In this document: one piece after another, positions 7,712 through 14,081 of the stretch
Numbering within the stretch: the stretch's first letter is position 1
How the letters are laid out: every line of letters starts with the position of its first letter
Virus record (IMG/VR): IMGVR_UViG_3300034198_027291
Location: 1-29,097 of that record
Length of the DNA: 29,097 nt
Source of the DNA: a virus
Direction: 5' to 3' (one strand)
Program-made: the position numbers and the translations under genes
The notes under the pieces: model-generated
What the model was told of the DNA's origin: nothing
Database searches by the model: none
Seen by the model: only the letters and a program-made list of their open reading frames with translations

Positions 7712-7788
7712 TGGTCAGAGTAGAAAGATTTGAACTTCCGATCTTTTGGTCCCAAACCAAACGCGTTACTAGGCTACGCTATACTCTG
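7712..7788 (-). tRNA. tRNA-Pro (anticodon UGG)
   Basis: Read on the minus strand, a complete 77-nt cloverleaf folds. The acceptor stem is CAGAGTA/TACTCTG with discriminator A and an encoded CCA end. The D stem is GCGT/ACGC, and the anticodon stem is TTTGG/CCAAA with loop TTTGGGA giving anticodon TGG. The T stem is GGAAG/CTTTC (one G-U pair) with loop TTCAAAT. All conserved positions checked by eye are present, so it should be functional. UGG can read all four Pro codons. It lies on the same strand as, and downstream of, the RNA-ligase operon. It may also mark an attachment site if the element integrates, but no integrase is seen. Confidence 0.95.
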
Positions 7789-7874
7789 AAAGTTATTTTA
7801 TTTATTTAAAAATTAAAGCTGTTTATTGTTTTTTTGATAGAAAATAAACAGTAAAAAAACTAAGCTGCTTATAC

Positions 7875-7905
7875 AGCAGTATTATTACTATATACTGCTT
7901 TTTTT
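7875..7905 (+). terminator. Rho-independent terminator
   Basis: Stem AGCAGTAT (7875-7882) pairs with ATACTGCT (7892-7899), loop of 9, followed by a T run to 7905. Orientation is plus, so it ends the transcript of the membrane microprotein and WGR genes. That transcript would run antisense across the tRNA-Pro gene first. Confidence 0.75.
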
Positions 7906-7927
7906 GTTTTGTCAACTACCAATTTTT

Positions 7928-8158
7928 CTAACTTTTTTGACACATAGCTATTAAAGCTGCCATAATTATTTCATCAATAACATCATCAATAATAATGCCA
8001 TCTATTTTAGATTTTTCTATAACACCTTTTTCATATATTTTTTGATAAATTAAAAGAAATTTATGTATATATTCCAAAAGAAGATTTTTTTGTAACGAAT
8101 TTATTTTTTTGTTTAAATACAATTCTACTATTCTTGTTTCAATTTTATGTTCTTTCAT
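7928..8158 (-). CDS. Unknown helical 76-aa protein, last gene of RNA-ligase operon
   Basis: A small, probably all-helical protein with a Lys/Leu-rich first half and an Ile-rich C-terminal helix (IDGIIIDDVIDEIIMAALIAM). No signal peptide, metal site or enzyme motif is evident, and I do not recognise the family. It starts 15 bp after the stop of the 162-aa gene on the same strand, so it is probably the last protein gene of the operon carrying the RNA ligase. The tRNA-Pro gene follows about 140 bp downstream. Confidence 0.5.
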   Translation of the reverse strand: MKEHKIETRIVELYLNKKINSLQKNLLLEYIHKFLLIYQKIYEKGVIEKSKIDGIIIDDVIDEIIMAALIAMCQKS

Positions 8159-8173
8159 AATAAGATTTACCCC

Positions 8174-8662
8174 TTATGTTTCTTCGAATTCTGCTTTATT
8201 AGCTTCTAAGTATAATATGTCAGCTTTTAAACTACCATCTGACGCTTTATGATATAGTTTTATTTTTTTTATATCAGAATGATCACAGATTAATTTAACA
8301 AAAAGTCGATCTTCTCCCTCAGCTAATTTTTGTGTTTTATCTTCAATTTCAGAATCGTGTATTTGTATGTAGTTTGGTATATCTTTTGTTATCTTACAAG
8401 TTCTTTTAAACACAGTCTTAGATGATGTGTTACGTGTAAAATAGATTGTGATTTCAAGAGAGCTTGCTGTCTTACTAGAAGTAATGTTGAAAATAAAATA
8501 ATTCCCAATGTTTTTAATATTAAACAAATACATGATGAGTTCTAAAGAACGTAGTTTATCGCATAAATTTAAACTATTAAATTTATCAACATCCCCCGGG
8601 TAAACGTAATTTGCAGGCGGTATTTTCTCCCATTCTTCGTATATTTTGTCAAATTTTTTCAT
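8174..8662 (-). CDS. Unknown 162-aa protein coupled to RNA ligase
   Basis: The start overlaps the end of the RNA ligase gene by 14 bp, so the two are probably translated together. Residues about 1-45 are helical (EEWEKIPPANYVYPGDVDKF). The rest is strand-rich with alternating hydrophobic and polar residues, suggesting a beta-sandwich or OB-like fold. There is no P-loop, no HD or DxDxT motif and no other sign of the kinase or phosphatase that normally accompanies an RNA ligase. I do not recognise it. Its position makes it a candidate partner in RNA repair or in blocking a tRNA-cutting defence, as inference only. Confidence 0.6.
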   Translation of the reverse strand: MKKFDKIYEEWEKIPPANYVYPGDVDKFNSLNLCDKLRSLELIMYLFNIKNIGNYFIFNITSSKTASSLEITIYFTRNTSSKTVFKRTCKITKDIPNYIQIHDSEIEDKTQKLAEGEDRLFVKLICDHSDIKKIKLYHKASDGSLKADILYLEANKAEFEET

Positions 8663-9737
8663 ATTTTATCTCGTTAACTGGTTTTACTATATTCCAGACA
8701 AATTTATCAACATCTTGTTTTTTATTATTTAACATTGCAAACAACACAGATTTATTAACATCTTTGCTTATTTTTAAAGCAATTTCTTTGCGATCTGTGC
8801 TATCACAAGAAGATAAAATTGAAGCAAAACGTTTTTCTAATTCAATTTTAGTTTTTTTAAATTCATAAATTAATTTATTAGCAATGTTTCTTACCCATAT
8901 TCTCATATCATCAGTTAAATCTTCAATAATTGATGAATAACTATTGTCACTTAACATTTTCCATACTTTAACATTAGTTAACGTATCTACCAAACTATGT
9001 AACAACACATAGTTTTCAAATTTAATTTTAATTCTAGTGCCGTTTTTAAGACGTATAACATAGCCTTCTTTATTTTTAATATCATCTTTACATAATGCTT
9101 TAATGCTTTTTTTATCAACATTTTTTACAACGTTAAAATCTTGTTTAAGAAAAGCATAATCTGGATGGTCTAAATGTATATCTTCACCAGATATAGTTTC
9201 AATTATACCTATTAAAACTATATCTCTTGTATCTTGATAATCTACAACAATTTTATTTTCAGGTTGAATAATCTCGAACAAGTACGATAAGCGCTTATCT
9301 AATTTTGGAATCACATGTTTGTATTTAGTATGTAATATTTCAGTTGCAAATAAAGCTTGCGGAGAATCAAAAGAACCCCTTGTTGCAATCGACGGAACAT
9401 CTTCATAAAAATATAAAATACCTAATGAGCCATCTAATTTTTCATATACATCATAATCATATTCATGCATATACGAATGTATTTGTGAATCATAATTAAA
9501 AAATTTTTCAAAACCTCTTGCAACAATATTATCGTTTAAATCAGTGATCAATCCTCTACACACCATTGTTTGATGTTCCCATAGACCTTCATATTGAGTT
9601 TTTTTGCTGTAATTATAAATTTTTAATTTACCATTGGGGTGCTCTTTTAGATTGATATAACCATTTTTTATTAACCAATTAAATCGATCATCATAATTAT
9701 TTTCAAAATCATTGTCTGTTAAGTATACTGTTTTCAT
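8649..9737 (-). CDS. T4 Rnl1-like RNA ligase
   Basis: A 362-aa ATP-dependent RNA ligase that would seal 5'-phosphate/3'-OH RNA ends. The nucleotidyltransferase motifs are in order. Motif I is YEKLDGS, with the adenylated lysine at K100, almost the same position as K99 of T4 Rnl1. Before it stands CRGLITD...ARGFEKFFNY, the upstream arginine-rich signature of the Rnl1 family. A motif III-like YLFEIIQPENKIV follows, then motif IV EGYVIRL and motif V KIKFENYV. The C-terminal 110 residues are helical, as in the Rnl1-specific domain that binds tRNA. T4 Rnl1 repairs tRNA cut by the host anticodon nuclease PrrC. The downstream tRNA-Pro gene and unknown partners suggest a similar anti-defence role here, although no polynucleotide kinase is visible. 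Confidence 0.9.
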   Translation of the reverse strand: MKTVYLTDNDFENNYDDRFNWLIKNGYINLKEHPNGKLKIYNYSKKTQYEGLWEHQTMVCRGLITDLNDNIVARGFEKFFNYDSQIHSYMHEYDYDVYEKLDGSLGILYFYEDVPSIATRGSFDSPQALFATEILHTKYKHVIPKLDKRLSYLFEIIQPENKIVVDYQDTRDIVLIGIIETISGEDIHLDHPDYAFLKQDFNVVKNVDKKSIKALCKDDIKNKEGYVIRLKNGTRIKIKFENYVLLHSLVDTLTNVKVWKMLSDNSYSSIIEDLTDDMRIWVRNIANKLIYEFKKTKIELEKRFASILSSCDSTDRKEIALKISKDVNKSVLFAMLNNKKQDVDKFVWNIVKPVNEIKYEKI

Positions 9738-9764
9738 AAATGCCCTTTTACATCTGCTAAAATT

Positions 9765-10352
9765 TTAATCGCATTGATCTTGTGCTAAATAAGCTTTGTG
9801 TTTTTTATTATAATATTGAAGCTCTTTATTACCCCCGTAATTATCAAATCTATATTGTATTAAAACGGGCCACCAACCTTCTGCTAATTCGTTTTTCCTT
9901 TCAAAATCAAAACTATACTTAAAATCAGGAAAAAATCTACCGTCTTTACAACCTTTTTGTCTGTTGACAAATTTCTTCAAAAACTTGTCAACAGCTAAAC
10001 CGTAGTCTAAATAAAACTCTTCTGCTTCTGCGAAGCTTTTAAAAAAATTTTCTTCATCACTAAAATCTGGTATCAGAGAATGACCCCAATAGCAATCATT
10101 AAACTCACCTTTTGTTCTAATTTTATACCATTCGTCTTCAGTTTCATTACTACCATCTTTTAAACGTAATGATATAAAATAACCTTCGACTTCGGGATAT
10201 GCTCCATTGTGTCCAGAAAATTTAACGCCTGTAGGTGCGCACACAAAAAGCTCAGCACACGTCGCATATGTAGAAAAGTCAGATATATATATTTTTTCTT
10301 GCTGATTAAATTGTGAATTAAAATCTATTTCAGTATTTTTTTTCTTATTCAT
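9765..10352 (-). CDS. Unknown 195-aa acidic protein of RNA-ligase operon
   Basis: An acidic, aromatic-rich soluble protein (many Phe, Tyr, Trp). It has the stretches SDFSTYATCAELFVCAPTGVKFSGHNG and EGWWPVLIQYRFDNYGGNKELQYY. No signal peptide, membrane span or known catalytic motif is seen. The repeated Trp/Tyr strands suggest a beta-rich fold. Its start overlaps the stop of the 72-aa gene by 4 bp (ATGA), and it is followed after 27 bp by the RNA ligase, so it belongs to the same operon. I do not recognise the family. Confidence 0.6.
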   Translation of the reverse strand: MNKKKNTEIDFNSQFNQQEKIYISDFSTYATCAELFVCAPTGVKFSGHNGAYPEVEGYFISLRLKDGSNETEDEWYKIRTKGEFNDCYWGHSLIPDFSDEENFFKSFAEAEEFYLDYGLAVDKFLKKFVNRQKGCKDGRFFPDFKYSFDFERKNELAEGWWPVLIQYRFDNYGGNKELQYYNKKHKAYLAQDQCD

Positions 10353-10567
10353 TTTCCTAATTTCTCCATTATTTTTTTATAAAAATCTGTTTTTGTAATT
10401 AAATAATCTAGCCTTTTAATTTCTAGTTTTTCTTTTTCAATCTTTGCCCTCTTTTCCACTTGGAGTATAGCGTCAACATGCCTCTTTCTTACTGCATCTT
10501 CCCTATTATAAAATTCTTCCTTTTCTTTGTAACTTAAGCTATTAAAACAACGATATGATATTCCCAT
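10349..10567 (-). CDS. Unknown 72-aa charged helical protein
   Basis: This predicted first gene of the RNA-ligase operon encodes a Lys/Glu-rich, probably coiled-coil peptide ending RLDYLITKTDFYKKIMEKLGK. The DNA for that tail (10375-10455) is duplicated almost exactly at 10643-10723, where it follows the ankyrin gene in a broken frame. No Shine-Dalgarno is obvious before the ATG at 10567. The 4-bp overlap with the next gene supports translation. Function unknown. Confidence 0.5.
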   Translation of the reverse strand: MGISYRCFNSLSYKEKEEFYNREDAVRKRHVDAILQVEKRAKIEKEKLEIKRLDYLITKTDFYKKIMEKLGK

Positions 10568-10723
10568 TTTATTTCTATGTTATTTGTTTAATTCCTGCTC
10601 GCATAATATTCATCAAATTCTTCAAAAATATTCATTTTTCTATTTTATAAAAATCTGTTTTTGTAATTAAATAATCTAGCCTTTTAATTTCTAGTTCTTC
10701 TTTTTCAATCTTTTCCCTCTTTT
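10375..10723. repeat. 81-bp direct repeat (10375-10455 and 10643-10723), coding-derived
   Basis: The two 81-bp copies, 268 bp apart, differ at only two positions. The left copy encodes the C-terminal tail of the 72-aa protein. The right copy overlaps the last codons of the ankyrin gene and the intergenic space after it. The near identity suggests a recent duplication or gene conversion. Confidence 0.85.
10637..10723 (-). pseudogene. Frame-broken coding remnant following ankyrin gene
   Basis: The minus strand here could encode EKIEKEELEIKRLDYLITKT and a few more residues before a stop, closely matching the tail of the 72-aa protein. It is out of frame with the ankyrin gene, which ends at 10705 through a TGA in a different frame, and it has no start codon of its own. 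Either a one-base shift has cut this tail off an originally longer ankyrin protein, or it is the remnant of a duplicated neighbour. Confidence 0.5.
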
Positions 10724-11292
10724 ATTTTCCCTATTATTAATTCTAATTTCTCTATTATTAATTTATGACAATCTGTTGTTGCAATTAAATCTTTCCCTGT
10801 TATTAATTCTAATTTCTCTATCATTAATCTATAATTATCTGTTGCTGCAATAAAATCATTTATCATTTTAATTTCTAGTTCTTTGTTCTCTTTCATTTGT
10901 CTTGCATCTTCATCTAAAAGATTTTGAAGCAATATCTGTTGTCTATCTTTTTCTTCTTCTTTTTTTAACAATGTAGCTATTTCATTTTTCCTGAATAACA
11001 ATGCTAAATCTAAAGGAGTATCGCCAAATATATTTTCGGAATTGACATCTTCTCCTTTTTTAATTAAGTATTCAACAGTATTAAAAGAAGCAGATCTAAC
11101 AGCATGATGCAAAAGTGTATCCCCTACATTGTCTTGTTCATCTCTATTTATCATAATTGTTAACAGCCTTTTAATTTCTAGTTCTATTAACTGTTCATTT
11201 GAAATTTGTTTTTTAGTAGCCAATAAATCTTGTATCTGTTTATTCATTTGTTTTGCAACAGTTTTTATATTTTCTTTATTATTATTTTCCAT
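10705..11292 (-). CDS. Ankyrin-repeat protein with C-terminal helical tandem repeat
   Basis: A 195-aa protein with three visible parts. Residues about 1-50 are helical and charged. Two ankyrin repeats follow at about 53-115 (DNVGDTLLHHAVRSASFNTVEYLIKKG and IFGDTPLDLALLFRKNEIATLL). Last comes a coiled coil with a tandem 22-residue unit near the end, FIAATDNYRLMIEKLELITGK then LIATTDCHKLIIEKLELIIGK. Ankyrin repeats mediate protein binding, and in Rickettsiales they are common in secreted effectors and on mobile elements. No secretion signal is visible. The C-terminus is probably shortened by a frame change into the duplicated segment at 10643-10723. It follows a possible 57-aa gene and an RHH gene on the same strand. 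Confidence 0.8.
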   Translation of the reverse strand: MENNNKENIKTVAKQMNKQIQDLLATKKQISNEQLIELEIKRLLTIMINRDEQDNVGDTLLHHAVRSASFNTVEYLIKKGEDVNSENIFGDTPLDLALLFRKNEIATLLKKEEEKDRQQILLQNLLDEDARQMKENKELEIKMINDFIAATDNYRLMIEKLELITGKDLIATTDCHKLIIEKLELIIGKIKEGKD

Positions 11293-11455
11293 TATCTATT
11301 TTTCTTAATTTTAAAAACGTTAAATTATTTTGTCTAAAAAACGTTCGTTTTCTAGACACTTGTAAATTACACCCTAAAAACACTATAAAACCGTTCAATA
11401 ACTCATTCCAATTTTCTATGTCTAGTTTGTGTATCTTGTTTATCTTTTCTTGCAT
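11282..11455 (-). CDS. Possible 57-aa basic protein between RHH and ankyrin genes
   Basis: A short frame from ATG 11455 to 11282 begins 23 bp after the RHH gene stop and overlaps the ankyrin ATG by 11 bp, the kind of overlap used elsewhere in this element. The peptide (MQEKINKIHKLDIENWNELL at its start) becomes basic toward the end. No Shine-Dalgarno is evident and the family is not recognised, so it could be chance. Confidence 0.35.
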   Translation of the reverse strand: MQEKINKIHKLDIENWNELLNGFIVFLGCNLQVSRKRTFFRQNNLTFLKLRKIDNGK

Positions 11456-11478
11456 GAAAAAATTTTTCTTAATGATTT

Positions 11479-11643
11479 CTATTTTAAATTTTTCACATAC
11501 TCACAAACGATGTTTTTAACAAGATTTGATAGTGACCATTGTTTGTCTTTAGCTAGTGCCATCAATTTTGCTTCTACATCAAGATCTATTCTAAAAGACA
11601 GTAGTTTTGTTTCTTGTTTTATTTTGTGTTCTCTGAAATTCAT
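11479..11643 (-). CDS. Ribbon-helix-helix (CopG/Arc-type) DNA-binding protein
   Basis: A 54-aa protein with clear RHH layout. The strand is TKLLSFRIDLD, followed by helix VEAKLMALAKDKQ, the turn WS, and helix LSNLVKNIVCEYVKNLK. Such proteins dimerise and place paired strands in the DNA major groove. They usually repress their own operon, plasmid copy-control genes or toxin-antitoxin pairs. It is transcribed away from the promoter region at 11737-11871, whose three 20-bp direct repeats are obvious candidate operators. The downstream partner, if any, would be the 57-aa frame and the ankyrin gene. Confidence 0.75.
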   Translation of the reverse strand: MNFREHKIKQETKLLSFRIDLDVEAKLMALAKDKQWSLSNLVKNIVCEYVKNLK

Positions 11644-11736
11644 AAATCACTCATTTTATAATTGAAGATGATATAGACAATTAAAAACATTTCTAACAAA
11701 AACGTTATTAAAATAGCTATATGTTAATTAAATATA

Positions 11737-11871
11737 TATATACATTACTTTACAAAGATTGTCAATACTATACTAACACTAATAATATTTATAATACACT
11801 AATAATGTTTATATTACACTAATAATATTTATGTTATAAATGTTGACAAAGTATACATTGTGTGCTATAAT
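11737..11871. promoter_or_regulatory. Divergent promoter region with three 20-bp direct repeats
   Basis: Plus strand: TTGACA (11843-11848), exactly 17 bp, TATAAT (11866-11871), preceded by TGC, so it is also an extended -10. This is a perfect sigma-70 consensus, aimed at the genes at 11907 and 12186. Minus strand: TTGACA (11765-11760), 17 bp, TATATA (11742-11737), aimed at the RHH gene. Between the two lie three 20-bp units of the form ACACTAATAATRTTTATRWT (11776-11795, 11796-11815, 11816-11835). A 20-bp period puts each unit on the same DNA face, fitting a cooperative regulator, plausibly the adjacent RHH protein. Confidence 0.8.
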
Positions 11872-11906
11872 ATATTTACGTAGATAAAATCAAACAAAAA
11901 AATAAA

Positions 11907-12146
11907 ATGACTTTTAGAGAAAATAGAATAGAAAAAGAAAAACAAGATTTATTATGTAAGCTTAAATTTGAAAAAAACAACTTAGATATTTTATCTGACA
12001 AATTAAAATCTGTAAAAAATGACTGCGAACGTAACACAACAAATGAAGAAATGTACTGTGTAAAGAATCAAATAATAATGTCTATTAGAAATACTAAATA
12101 TAAAATATTCGATTTAGAAGAAGCTTTGTCTAGTTACAGTGCTTAA
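11907..12146 (+). CDS. Unknown 79-aa coiled-coil protein under the consensus promoter
   Basis: A Lys/Glu/Asn-rich, probably coiled-coil protein (EKEKQDLLCKLKFEKNNLDI, then a second helix around EEMYCVKNQIIMSIRN). It has no membrane span or catalytic motif. It is the first gene behind the perfect -35/-10 promoter at 11843-11871, with its ATG about 30 bp past the predicted transcription start. That implies very strong expression unless repressed. Phage proteins made this way early in infection often target host functions, but no family is recognised. Confidence 0.6.
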   Translation: MTFRENRIEKEKQDLLCKLKFEKNNLDILSDKLKSVKNDCERNTTNEEMYCVKNQIIMSIRNTKYKIFDLEEALSSYSA

Positions 12147-12185
12147 TAAACGTAACAATGTTAACAATAAAAAAGGATTATTAAA

Positions 12186-12509
12186 ATGCGCAATAAATAT
12201 CTAAATGAAGAAGCTTTTAAAAAAAAATACGGAGTATATAGCGAATGTCTCATAGGTTTGGCTAAATCTTACCCAAGAACATACGCAAATATTGGCAACA
12301 CAAGTTATATGCGAGAATGGTGTGGTCATTATGTTAACGAAGCTAAAATTGATCAAAGGGGTGATTTATCTTACTTTTTTTGTTTTGATTTAGCAAACGA
12401 TTACAACGATAAGCGTAAAACTTTTACAGATGAAATGTACCATTATCATTATTACACAAATCATTATTTTGAATCTAAAAATCATTATTTTAAATTTAAA
12501 ACTGCTTGA
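12186..12509 (+). CDS. Unknown 107-aa aromatic-rich protein
   Basis: The second gene behind the promoter at 11843, preceded by an AAAAAGGATT Shine-Dalgarno-like stretch. The protein is rich in Tyr, His and Phe, especially toward the end (MYHYHYYTNHYFESKNHYFKF). The clustered His and Tyr might bind metal or nucleic acid, but that is a guess. Its last 25 bp overlap the 3' end of the cytosine methyltransferase gene on the opposite strand, so the two genes converge. No homologue is recognised. Confidence 0.6.
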   Translation: MRNKYLNEEAFKKKYGVYSECLIGLAKSYPRTYANIGNTSYMREWCGHYVNEAKIDQRGDLSYFFCFDLANDYNDKRKTFTDEMYHYHYYTNHYFESKNHYFKFKTA

Positions 12510-13513
12510 CCCAAAAATTCTGGAATTAACGGAACAACTGAATTACCAAGGGCTATTAAACGCTGCTTACGGCTTATGTTTTCTGTCCAACCAGTAGGAA
12601 AACCCATAAGCCACTCGACCCAATCAGGATTTAAACGTTCATCTTTTAGCCTTGGTATTGATTCTGGCTCTACTTTCCATTGTTCAATTCCTCGTGTGCG
12701 ATGGTACAAGCTAACCTGCTCTTGCTTACATATCGTGCTAATTTCTTGAGATCCCCAGTATCCTTGTAATCTCTGGCAGTTGGTGTTGGAAAGAATCTCA
12801 CATGTCTTGCTAATCCCAGACTTCCCGATGTTCCGTTTTTTGTGTGCTTCCGAATATTCCCTTTGCGAGTCATCTTGTAGATATCGTCCTTGCCGATTAT
12901 ATCTCCCACAGTCGCATCGCTTGCAGTTGGCGTTGGTAGCATTTTTACTATTGTTTCCAAACATGGATTTTCCCTTTTTCTTTCCGCTGGACAATCCCCT
13001 TTTGCAGATGCAAGCGGGGTAGGCAACAATCCAGATTCTATCCCTTCGGTGAGGCGCACCAAAGGCAGAAGCTGTGATACAATGCCATTCTGCATCATAC
13101 CCGATCTCCCATAGATCTTGCAAGACAGCGACAAGTCCTTTACTTCGAAGGTTTGCCACGTTTTCGATAATTGCATAATTGGGTTTGAGTTCATTGATCA
13201 ACCTTTTAAATTCTTTCCATAATCCTGAACGTTCGCCAGTAATTCCTTTTTGTTTGCCAGCTATCGATATATCTTGGCAAGGAAAGCCACCCGCAATAAC
13301 ATCAATTTTTGGCAATGTTTCAAAATCTTTTTTTGTTAAAGAAGTAATATCTGAAAATATCGGAACAGATGACCAATGTGTTTTTAATATCTTTTGACAA
13401 GAAGGATTAATTTCACAAAAAGCTACTGTTTGCATGCCTGCTTTTTCTAACCCTAAAGAAAAACCACCTATTCCAGAAAAAATATCAAGCACTGACATTG
13501 GTTTTTCAAACAT
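12485..13513 (-). CDS. C5 cytosine DNA methyltransferase (orphan)
   Basis: A 342-aa complete 5-methylcytosine methyltransferase. Motif I is LDIFSGIGGFSLGLEKAG with CEIN (motif II). Motif IV is GGFPCQDISIAGKQ, with the catalytic Cys. Motif VI is IIENVANL, motif VIII is GAPHRRDRIWIVAYP, and motif X is IALGNSVVP near the C-terminus. The target-recognition region (about 170-290) is poorly conserved and Lys/Arg/Asn/Gly-rich. No restriction gene lies nearby, so the likely role is to protect phage DNA or to alter expression. It overlaps the HTH gene upstream by 8 bp. A 174-codon frame is nested inside it at 12670-13194. Confidence 0.93.
   Translation of the reverse strand: MFEKPMSVLDIFSGIGGFSLGLEKAGMQTVAFCEINPSCQKILKTHWSSVPIFSDITSLTKKDFETLPKIDVIAGGFPCQDISIAGKQKGITGERSGLWKEFKRLINELKPNYAIIENVANLRSKGLVAVLQDLWEIGYDAEWHCITASAFGAPHRRDRIWIVAYPACICKRGLSSGKKKGKSMFGNNSKNATNANCKRCDCGRYNRQGRYLQDDSQREYSEAHKKRNIGKSGISKTCEILSNTNCQRLQGYWGSQEISTICKQEQVSLYHRTRGIEQWKVEPESIPRLKDERLNPDWVEWLMGFPTGWTENISRKQRLIALGNSVVPLIPEFLGQAVLNLK
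12670..13194 (-). CDS. Overprinted ORF inside the cytosine methyltransferase gene (PTPxA-repeat protein)
   Basis: On the same strand but shifted by one base relative to the methyltransferase, 174 codons are open from an ATG at 13194. The product is not random. It has GRSGMMQNGIVSQLLPLVRL followed by SGLLPTPLASAKGD, then MLPTPTASDATVGD and FFPTPTARDYKDTG, three copies of a PTPxA.(D/K) motif. I recall the same order (WPRSGMxRNG, then repeated LPTPTAxDxK) in proteins encoded alone or next to phage methyltransferases. If so, both frames of this DNA are under selection or were separated by a past frameshift. No clear Shine-Dalgarno precedes the ATG, so translation is uncertain. Confidence 0.45.
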   Translation of the reverse strand: MNSNPIMQLSKTWQTFEVKDLSLSCKIYGRSGMMQNGIVSQLLPLVRLTEGIESGLLPTPLASAKGDCPAERKRENPCLETIVKMLPTPTASDATVGDIIGKDDIYKMTRKGNIRKHTKNGTSGSLGLARHVRFFPTPTARDYKDTGDLKKLARYVSKSRLACTIAHEELNNGK

Positions 13514-14081
13514 TTTTTTCTTTGTTTAGTTTTTCCTGATAGTCTAATGCTCTATTAATAGCAAATACCTTTGCCATTAGATCTTCATCACTTTGCTTTT
13601 CTTGAGCAGTGATATCAGCAATAGACAAATTGTTTTTAATATTCATTTTTGTTGTAGCAAGGCTAGCTATTTGCTGCGCTTCTTGAATACTGATCTCTCT
13701 TTTTTCCAATGCTTCTAGTGTGCTATCTATCAACTCGAGCGGGTTTTTGTTAGAAAGAGCTAATTTAGGCTTGTCATTTATAATTTCATTTTTTCCAAGC
13801 TTGTTGTTATCTAGATAAAATTGAATAGCTTTTAAATTAGTTGCATTTAACTCATCGCTCTTAATATATCTCATAAGCCTTGATACAACGAAGTTTCTAG
13901 CTTTAAACCTACCTTTTTCATAGAACGCATTTAAAATCTCATTTTCACTTAATGCGTATTGAAAACTCCTTATTTTTATGCCTAAAAATTTGCTGATCTC
14001 ATCTTGAGTATGACCATGCGCTGCTAACGCTTCTACTTGTGCTAATTCTTCAGCAGTATAAACTTTTTTAGGTCTGCTCAT
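13506..14081 (-). CDS. HTH protein, possible terminase small subunit
   Basis: A 191-aa protein with an N-terminal homeodomain-like helix-turn-helix (YTAEELAQVEALAAHGHTQDEISKFLGIKIRSFQYAL), a middle helical segment, and an acidic/helical C-terminus. DNA-binding small terminase subunits (TerS) of many phages have this plan: HTH, oligomerisation helices, C-terminal tail contacting TerL. Here it sits between two methyltransferases, 8 kb from terL, and overlaps both neighbours (8 bp and 14 bp), so co-transcription is clear. An alternative is a transcriptional regulator of the modification genes. The small-terminase call is inference. Confidence 0.55.
   Translation of the reverse strand: MSRPKKVYTAEELAQVEALAAHGHTQDEISKFLGIKIRSFQYALSENEILNAFYEKGRFKARNFVVSRLMRYIKSDELNATNLKAIQFYLDNNKLGKNEIINDKPKLALSNKNPLELIDSTLEALEKREISIQEAQQIASLATTKMNIKNNLSIADITAQEKQSDEDLMAKVFAINRALDYQEKLNKEKNV

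Noticed and set aside
11253-11665. Two overlapping plus-strand open frames of 88 and 78 codons
   Set aside because: They are hydrophobic Phe/Leu-rich shadows typical of the reverse strand in AT-rich DNA; the minus strand here holds a convincing RHH gene with proper start and spacing.
12780-13397. Plus-strand frames across the cytosine methyltransferase gene
   Set aside because: Unlike the nested minus-strand frame, these show no recognisable motif order and begin without Shine-Dalgarno sites.
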